Origin: Tenebrio molitor
Lineage: Eukaryota > Arthropoda > Insecta > Coleoptera > Tenebrionidae
Direction: 5' to 3'
Assembly (NCBI RefSeq): GCF_963966145.1
Contig: NC_091048.1
Span: 4,216,001-4,280,000 of the forward strand
Length of the DNA: 64,000 nt
Under the pieces are notes generated by a model. That model saw only the letters and a program-made list of their open reading frames with translations. It did no database searches and was not told where the DNA came from. Of the stretch, positions 57,100 through 64,000 are shown piece after piece; position 1 is the first letter of the stretch; each line of letters opens with the position of its first letter. The position numbers were made by a program, and so were the translations under genes.

Positions 57100-60000
57100 G
57101 TGTTTAGGTACATGATCTCTTTGTTCCAGCATTTGCAAATCTTTATCTTCTGGAGAAAAACTATTTTTTTAAATGATTTATTATTCAGTACAGCATATTT
57201 TAGCATGTTCTGTAAAGTTTTGGTGGCAGTTTGGAAACACCTGTATATTGGCACCTACATAGTATAAAAAATATTCATAATTACAATCTTTCTTGAAAGC
57301 GATAGATTTTACATTGTCTATTATAATTTACATGTACAGATATTACTTTACTTAATATGAACAGTATAAAATGCAGCCTAATCACTTGTTTTCACAGTTC
57401 TCTTGGTGGCAGACCTGAATCTAATCGAGTACATATGGATCCATTTGGAATGTAAGAATGAATAATTCAAAGAGTTGCGCTCCTTTTTTTTAAATATGGC
57501 TAAAAAAAAACAGCATGTGTCGTAAAGACGCACGATAGAAGTGAAACTTTTGTATTACAGGGAAACATTGTAATTATTCATCAATCACTTTTAAATAGCA
57601 TATTCACAACAAAATTGTATATTTTAATGAAGAAAATAAATTATAAACAACGATAACACTAAACAATATTGAAATGTGCAACTCATTGTTCATTTTTAAG
57701 CCTCCAAATTAAAGAGAGGACATTATCGATAAATGCCGTGAGTGTGTCAAAGACAGAAGTATACACAATTTTAAGGGATGTTTGTAGCGTGTCAAACAGT
57801 TTAACTTACATTTAAGTGAGATGGAAATATTGGCGCAACCGTTGTGCGAGACACTGCTCCCACTCGACCCGATAGTGTTTACCCCCACCACTTTTCGTCA
57901 CACAAAAAGGTTGCCGATCAGAATTTCAAAACCATCCCATAAAAAGTTTCACTTCAAAAAGAAGTACATTTTACGTATTAAGTTTCACAGAAAACTCCAC
58001 CCTATTTGTAAAATACTAGAAATATATTGTGGTATTTTAAAATAAATCACTAGTACAAATGAAAACGTAACAGGATACTGTCCAGTAGCAGTAAATACAT
58101 ACCAATATGTATATGCAATAACGGCACAAAAGTTTCACTACGACATAATAGTGAGGCTTTTTAATATCTAAAGTAATGTGCACAATGACACAAATTTCAA
58201 TGTGATTGTAGATACATACATATTTAGAATCTCCTGGATGTGTCCCAGTTAAACAGTTTGTACAACAGAAGTGGCACTTTATAAAAACACTTAATAAAAA
58301 AATAACAATCCACTTCTTGTGGTTGGTAGCACGTTTTGATGATTACCTTTTTTAATAACTTCTCAAGTGCATACACTTGTAATTTCAAGATTTGTTTATT
58401 ATTACACGAAGATAATAAAAGACAACAAATTAAATATGGATAAAGGGAATACAAATCCAGTTTTTTAAACGAAAATTTACATATCAAAATACTTCCCATC
58501 AGTGAGGACCTACTTAAACGACAGTGTCACTGGATTCAATGAACTATAAATCAACCAACAATCTACCGCGAAGCACTGAGGCCTACCTGGAATGTTCGAG
58601 ACAAGGCCGGCAGCGGGATAAAAGAGCGATGATTCCCAACAGTCGGTTAGTTAATTGTCAGTGAGCCATAACGATGATTAACAAGCGTTAGTGTGCGAAT
58701 TTCAATTTAATTTTCTGTAGTATAAAGTTAAAGGTCATTTGGTATAAACTGTTAATCAATAAATTAGTGATTGTTGAAAATAATTCTTTTAAAACAAAAT
58801 TTCAAACCTTGTAATGTTTTTAATTATTTCGTTCTTAGTTATTGAAAGATGCAAAAAGCATCTTAGCCTTCGTATTCAATACATTCATTCAGCATTTACC
58901 GGTTGACATATAACATTCAAATTCTAAATCACAGATACCATAAAAACTAGTACTAACCATTGGTATTTGTCAGATAAAATTGTTATTGAACAAATAGCAA
59001 CTGATTCTTCGACCCTCAACTCAAGACATCCCGCTACACTAAATTAGTAGCTTGAAAAGCCTACTGCTTTCCTGGAAGCGAGTAACACACTTTTATTTAC
59101 TATTAACACTAACAAAAATGTAAACATAAGAAGTGTTTGTATACAGTTTCCTAACAATCAGTAATCAGTTGTTTTCAAAAACAACCTACTTTACTTTTGT
59201 CAACTGTTGACTGTTTTGTCAAAAAAAAACAACAAATCAATGACGAGAGAAACAAATATATTTCCAAGACAAGAATCACATGTTTAATGAAACTTTCACT
59301 GATTTTAATTTTTTCGGATGAGTGTAACAGAACAGCCCCAGAAGAAAAACAGCAATAATTTAAGATGTCTACTAACAGGAGACATCTTCATATTGTTAGT
59401 GTCTTTCAACATAGGACCCGACACATTGTAACCCAAATACATACATACAAGCATGCACACGCATGTGGTCCTTTCCCAAAGCAAATGTTCGAACAAGATG
59501 GTGTAACATCCATCCAAATAGAGATCTGTGAATAAGCGAGAACACACACAACACAACCGTGTAGGTACAAGTTAGTACTCTTGTACTTCTCAATACACGT
59601 CAATCCGTAACGAAAGTTAAACTTGTACAAAGATAATAAGCTGACGCTACAAAGGCAACAATATATTAACATTATCGAATGCGTGTGCTACCTTCGCACC
59701 TGCGAGGTCCAGTGCAGATCCATCCTCGACAATGGAATAAGAAAGCCGCGATAAAAATTACTGTTCACGCGCTTGATTTGTTGAACAGGTGAATCAAATG
59801 TATACAAAACGAGCTTAATGAACGGGAGCACCTGTCGACGGATGTAATCAATTTGGGATGGAGTTCGTGTAACACGTGCTCAACGGACCGTTTTTTCCAA
59901 TTTACCATCTTGGGTGTTTGCACTCTTAATTATTTTAATGGTTTAATTAGATGTAGATGGTGCAAAGCTTTCCAGACGTAAACTGCATGTAAGGCAGCCA

Positions 60001-61590
60001 TATGTGGCTTAAGTAGGTAACTGACGTGCGTGCGTGGCTGCACCGTGCACGTGATACTCACAAAATTTGCTTATCTATCAACGGTTACTTCACAAGCATT
60101 TTTTCAACACACTTTTGCATTACATCATAATAGAACAATTGGAATAACAGAATCTGGCCAAAACTATTCTCTTGGAATGTTAGAACAATACCGAGATCTA
60201 TCAAATGGGATACAAATAAGAGAAATGGGTCAAAGTACGAGAAAGAACAGCAAGATATTTCAAAGCTTTCAACATTTATCTGCTTTATTTTGGTCTGTGT
60301 TGTTGAAAAAATTGTGGCGCTTAATTTAATTTATCTCTAGCCAGATCTCTTCTGTGTACCTCTGCAAAATGACTTTTTTCTTTGTGGAAGTTCATTACCA
60401 GTCACGGTTAAATTGCGTCAGTTGAATCCAACTGACAAGTCGGTGAACCCGTTTTGTGTGGTGAACACCTGATCCGCCATTTTTTCTATTTCTGACATAT
60501 TCTAGGAATACAATTTTTAGCCAGATGCCCCCGTTTTTTACGTTTGTGAACAGAAAGTTCTCGAATTCCGCATACAATGATTTGGACGCCCGAAGAATTT
60601 TTGTCCTTTCACTCATTACACGGCTCATTAGGACCACAATATCCCTATCTCTGATTGCCATCAGAATGTTTGAGGACGCCGCGAAGGAATGAATGAGAGG
60701 TGGCGTGTGAGAGATTCGAAATGGGTGGTGGATTTGATGGGACACAAAAATGTAATTAAATTTACAACCACTTATTTTTCCATTTGGAATGAAACTGTAA
60801 TGGACTGCACAAAGTGGAGACTGGGGCGTTTATGGGAAAGTTTTGAGACCGCTAGCTGTTGTACTTCCTTAAACTAACCTTGATGAGGCAAGGCACATTT
60901 AAGATAAGGTCGTTTAAGCATGAATAAGCGTTGGCAAGATGTTATTCGCCGAAGAAAACGAAACTTTCGCCAACTATTATTACACTTCCAACTGTTCTCC
61001 GCCGAGATACGATTCATTCTTACAATATTATTAACGTATTCCGAAGTAGGTATATTTAACTTATTAACTAGAAAAGAATATTATCTTGAAGTGTCAATTG
61101 CCGAGTGGAATTTCATTTAAAAAGTTAACGAAAATCATTTTTCTCCAAGTTCAAATACATATAAAAAATTATAAAAGCTGAATAAATTACCACACTTCTT
61201 TGTCACTACATGTAGATACTCAATTGGATTTTTGATTTTCTTTTTTTATTTTTTTACATTATTCGCAAATGTGTTTGAAACAGTATGACTTAGGTGTGTG
61301 GCCAATCATATGAAAGTGTTCGAACAAGCTTAGAACAACTTACTACAATCAGATAGAAATATCTAAAGTAAAATCAAGACATAAATTTCCCTAATCATTT
61401 AACAGATAATTCTTCGTTGTTTTCATAGGTAAATGTGTTAAAAATAAATTAACTAGCATAAAACCAACAAAAAAGATTTTATTTATTAATGGTAATGTGA
61501 TGATGAATTGTACTATACAAGTCCATCCAGTACAATTACAGTCACGGAATATTAAACAATCCAATTATTTCAAACAGTCAAGCGTGATGT
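57100..61590. other. Long stretch without a recognised gene
   Basis: Mostly AT-rich. A minus-strand frame at 57709-57891 runs through a donor-like AAT|GTAAGT but has a poor acceptor. Frames at 59305-59672 and 60395-60745 (minus) lack domains. No RNA gene or clear repeat was found; conserved regulatory DNA cannot be excluded around 59690-59900. Confidence 0.35.
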
Positions 61591-61595
61591 CGACG

Positions 61596-61715
61596 CAAAC
61601 GTGAACTATCGACAATCACACATTAAAAAGAGCCCACTTTAGATGTATTTGTGATTAGTTTTGGAGTTCCCCAAGGTAGCATTTTGACTTCTTTGCTATT
61701 CCTGGTAAGTATACA
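61596..61715 (+). pseudogene. Decayed LINE reverse transcriptase fragment
   Basis: The frame reads VISFGVPQGSILTSLLFLVS, a good match to the GVPQGSILGPLLFLIY block. Upstream, in shifted frames, is YRQSHIKKSPL, where jockey-type elements have (N)RKQ.V.I...S.PL. The catalytic YADD is absent downstream. An old truncated copy. Confidence 0.55.
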
Positions 61716-61846
61716 GGTGTCCTAGAACTTCTTCAGAGAAGAAATGGAGTATTTGGATAAATGTGATATCTGAATTTTAAAGAAAAAAAGTCCTATCTCA
61801 AGCGATAATTGACAAAAGACATCCTAAACTTGAGCAATCAGAGGTA

Positions 61847-62070
61847 CAGGGTTATTATAAATGATTTTCCCATCGCAGTTGGCGCTGAAAACCATACAAA
61901 TGTTGGATGTGCCGCCAGCCTCGCAACATGAGACAGACTAGTAGACAGCTTTCCGGCGGTAAAAACTACCGCCAGTATCGCCACCTACCGGCGATACTAG
62001 TCTAACTCATGTTATGAGGCTTGCGGCACATTCAACTACACCACCAACGCCAACTGCGATAATAACCCTG
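61847..62070. mobile_element. TA-flanked palindromic MITE (CAGGGTTATTAT)
   Basis: CAGGGTTATTAT and ATCGCAGTTGGCG at the left are mirrored by CGCCAACTGCGAT plus AATAACCCTG at the right. TA lies at 61845-61846 and 62071-62072. Inside, GTGCCGCCAGCCTCGCAACA and ACTAGTA are mirrored too, so nearly all 224 bp forms one hairpin with GC-rich inner stems. Non-coding. Confidence 0.92.
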
Positions 62071-62072
62071 TA

Positions 62073-64000
62073 GGACGACCGCAAATTTGCGTTGCCGGGA
62101 TTACGAATTTCGAATTTTATAAATTTATTTTAGTCATCTTGGAGTCTCTTTTGCTGTCGGCACATGCCTGTTTTCTGTGGGGAGGCAGTTCTGGGACAGG
62201 CTGTAGGTACAGTGTCAACTATTTGTTTGGGCAAAATCTACAAAGGGGTGATACACTGACACCTTTCATTCAGCCCAAGCTGCAGACAAATCTCTGTATT
62301 GACAGTTTATCTCCCGAACTCCCGAATTCTCTAATACAGACCAGATTACTAAAATACCTTCAAGTTGTTTCAAGTAGATACGTGTACCTTCCTAGAGTTA
62401 CGAAAAGAAGTAACAACAAAGATTCGAATAAAATTAAAATTGTTAAACACCTGTCGGACCCTTTTACAGTAAGCTTGGCCATAATCTCGAGAAAGGATCA
62501 TTAAAAGAGACTTACAAGAAAATATTCAAAAGATTAGTTATACGCTCTCGGTGAAAATAATTACTTTTTCGGTGGTAAGAAGGTGGATTAGACTGACTTT
62601 TTCAAATCTTATTAGGTATGTGATGATAAATTACCATCATTTATTCAATTCAAGGATTTAAAAAGGAGACAGTAATGGGTACATAAAAGAACTAAAACGA
62701 AGTTAAGTTAATCACTATTTCAAAACAAGTGCGGCGTAAGGACAGTAGAAGAAAATTTTAAAATCTCAAAACATTCATTGTAGATGCTACCCTGGGCCTT
62801 CTTAAGATCTCCTGATAGAAAAAACTACGTATTAAAAGCAGAACAGTGTAGTAAAGGTGAAGTGACAAAAGAGTGTTTGTGGGAAGAGAAAAGTTTCCTT
62901 CAATTGCCAATTGACAGTTGTCGCAGATTTTGATCAAACTGAAGGAAAATTCATCAGGCCTGTAGAACTCAATAGAAAACCCTGAACCATGAATAGAAAA
63001 TGATTCTCTTATTTATAAATATGTAAGACAACACATCTTCAACGGGAGAATATAAAAACTGGATTTTTCCTGGAAATGGTACATCATGTGATCAGTTTGT
63101 TCTAGGATATTTAATTTCTTGGAAAGAGTTGTCCTAGTACAGATGATATTATTGTCTTAAATACTCTAGAAATAAAAGCATATAGCAAGAAGTTTCTGCA
63201 AATACGAGAAAAATTGTTTGTTCGATACCTCCCTAGAAAGTATAAAGTTACCAGTGGGTGAAGGTTTCTCTTTCGTTCACTTCACTTTCGCTCATCGTTT
63301 TTCGCTCACTGTCTTTCACTCACTGCTTTTCATTCGCACGTAAATTTTCCCAATTATTTCTGATAACGTAATTTTGATTTTTAGGCAACATTTGGTAACT
63401 CGCGGCCTCTATTCGAAATTTACAACATCCAAATTGGAGAAATGACGTTTTGTAAAGCAGATTTTGTTATTATCAAGTCAAATTATTTTCAGAAAAAGGC
63501 AATGCTTTTTGGATGATTTTGAAGCACTAGTGCACGAAATCTACGTTCGGGCTTAACTGTTGCGTTTGCGAAATGTCATTTTGAAGTTAGTGATTTATTT
63601 TTATTTAAAATTTTGAATACAAAGTTTCAGACTCAATTTCTAAGCAGGTATCGAACAAAACCAAATACAGCACACGAGAATAAGGCCGCTTTCGTTCACT
63701 GGAAATGCATCGAACACACAATTCGCGTGAACGAAAACTTTACCTTCCTCACTCATACTTTAAATAACTATGTATTCTAAAAATCTGGCTTGCTCGTGAA
63801 TGCAATGTTTTAAAAATGTATCTACAAGAAAATATTGTAGCACATTACTCCAAACAAAACAAAATTACAGCCTTCCTTAACAATGTATAGTATGTAAATA
63901 AAACTTCTATTATGTTGCAGATAAATACTGTTGTTATAAAATGATATAAAAAGGGGACACGGAATCGAGACCGGAGTTATTTATCATTACGGATATTTTT
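62073..64000. other. No gene recognised
   Basis: The longest frame (62139-62504, +) has no domain and no splice partners. At 63262-63335 a pyrimidine-rich quasi-repeat (TTCGCTCA/TTCACTCA) is present. Nothing else is supportable before the window ends. Confidence 0.4.

Noticed and set aside
59715..59740. Possible first exon starting MDLHWTSQ on the minus strand before a GTGCGA donor
   Set aside because: Eight codons and a weak donor; cannot be separated from chance.
60395..60745. 116-codon minus-strand frame
   Set aside because: No domain, no regular coding bias visible and no paired splice sites.
63262..63335. TTCACTCA/TTCGCTCA runs as a possible CRISPR-like or regular array
   Set aside because: Spacing is irregular, units are only about 8 bases and there are no unique spacers; it is simple pyrimidine-rich DNA.

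Overview
The window looks like a stretch of an arthropod nuclear genome, most likely an insect. It is AT-rich, and most of it is intronic or intergenic DNA full of transposable elements. It carries a Mag-like Ty3/gypsy element, a LINE with a restriction-like endonuclease, mariner/Tc1 remnants and many TA-flanked palindromic MITEs. There are no rRNA genes, no convincing tRNAs, no CRISPR arrays and no bacterial-style operons. The species cannot be named from the sequence; a beetle is a guess.

Layout. 1-5.9 kb: a decayed LINE scrap, a GC-rich segment with a candidate signal-peptide exon (1607-1742, +), one MITE and pyrimidine-rich DNA. 5959-10341: a complete gypsy element with LTRs that look identical, a tRNA-Ser primer site, a single gag-pol frame, a purine tract and a 5-bp target duplication, inserted into one unit of an 88-bp tandem duplication. 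10.4-20 kb: a foldback element, MITEs and mostly featureless DNA. 20.3-24.0 kb: short candidate exons on both strands, a cluster of GC-rich hairpins, and two minus-strand exons (23889-23999 and 23029-23217) with a downstream poly(A) signal. 24-40 kb: MITEs, decayed LINE DNA, and one nearly full-length but dead R2-like LINE (28.6-31.6 kb). 40560-40989: a GC-rich minus-strand exon. 41-64 kb: decayed mariner/Tc1-type transposases, TA-flanked MITEs, small repeats and quiet DNA.

How the pieces fit. The three minus-strand exons at 40.99-40.56, 24.00-23.89 and 23.22-23.03 kb join in a compatible reading phase. Together they encode a Pro/Ser-rich segment, then a coiled coil, then a hydrophobic segment near the C-terminus, so they may be the 3' end of one host gene. 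Most of the mobile DNA between 24 and 40.5 kb would then sit in a 16.6-kb intron. This gene model is inferred from splice signals and phase; I do not recognise the protein. The MITEs fall into several families. Three of these share a similar terminal motif (roughly TCGGGNNTTCAWWTNAAT next to TA) but have different interiors, as expected if one transposase type mobilised them all. No autonomous source element is intact here.
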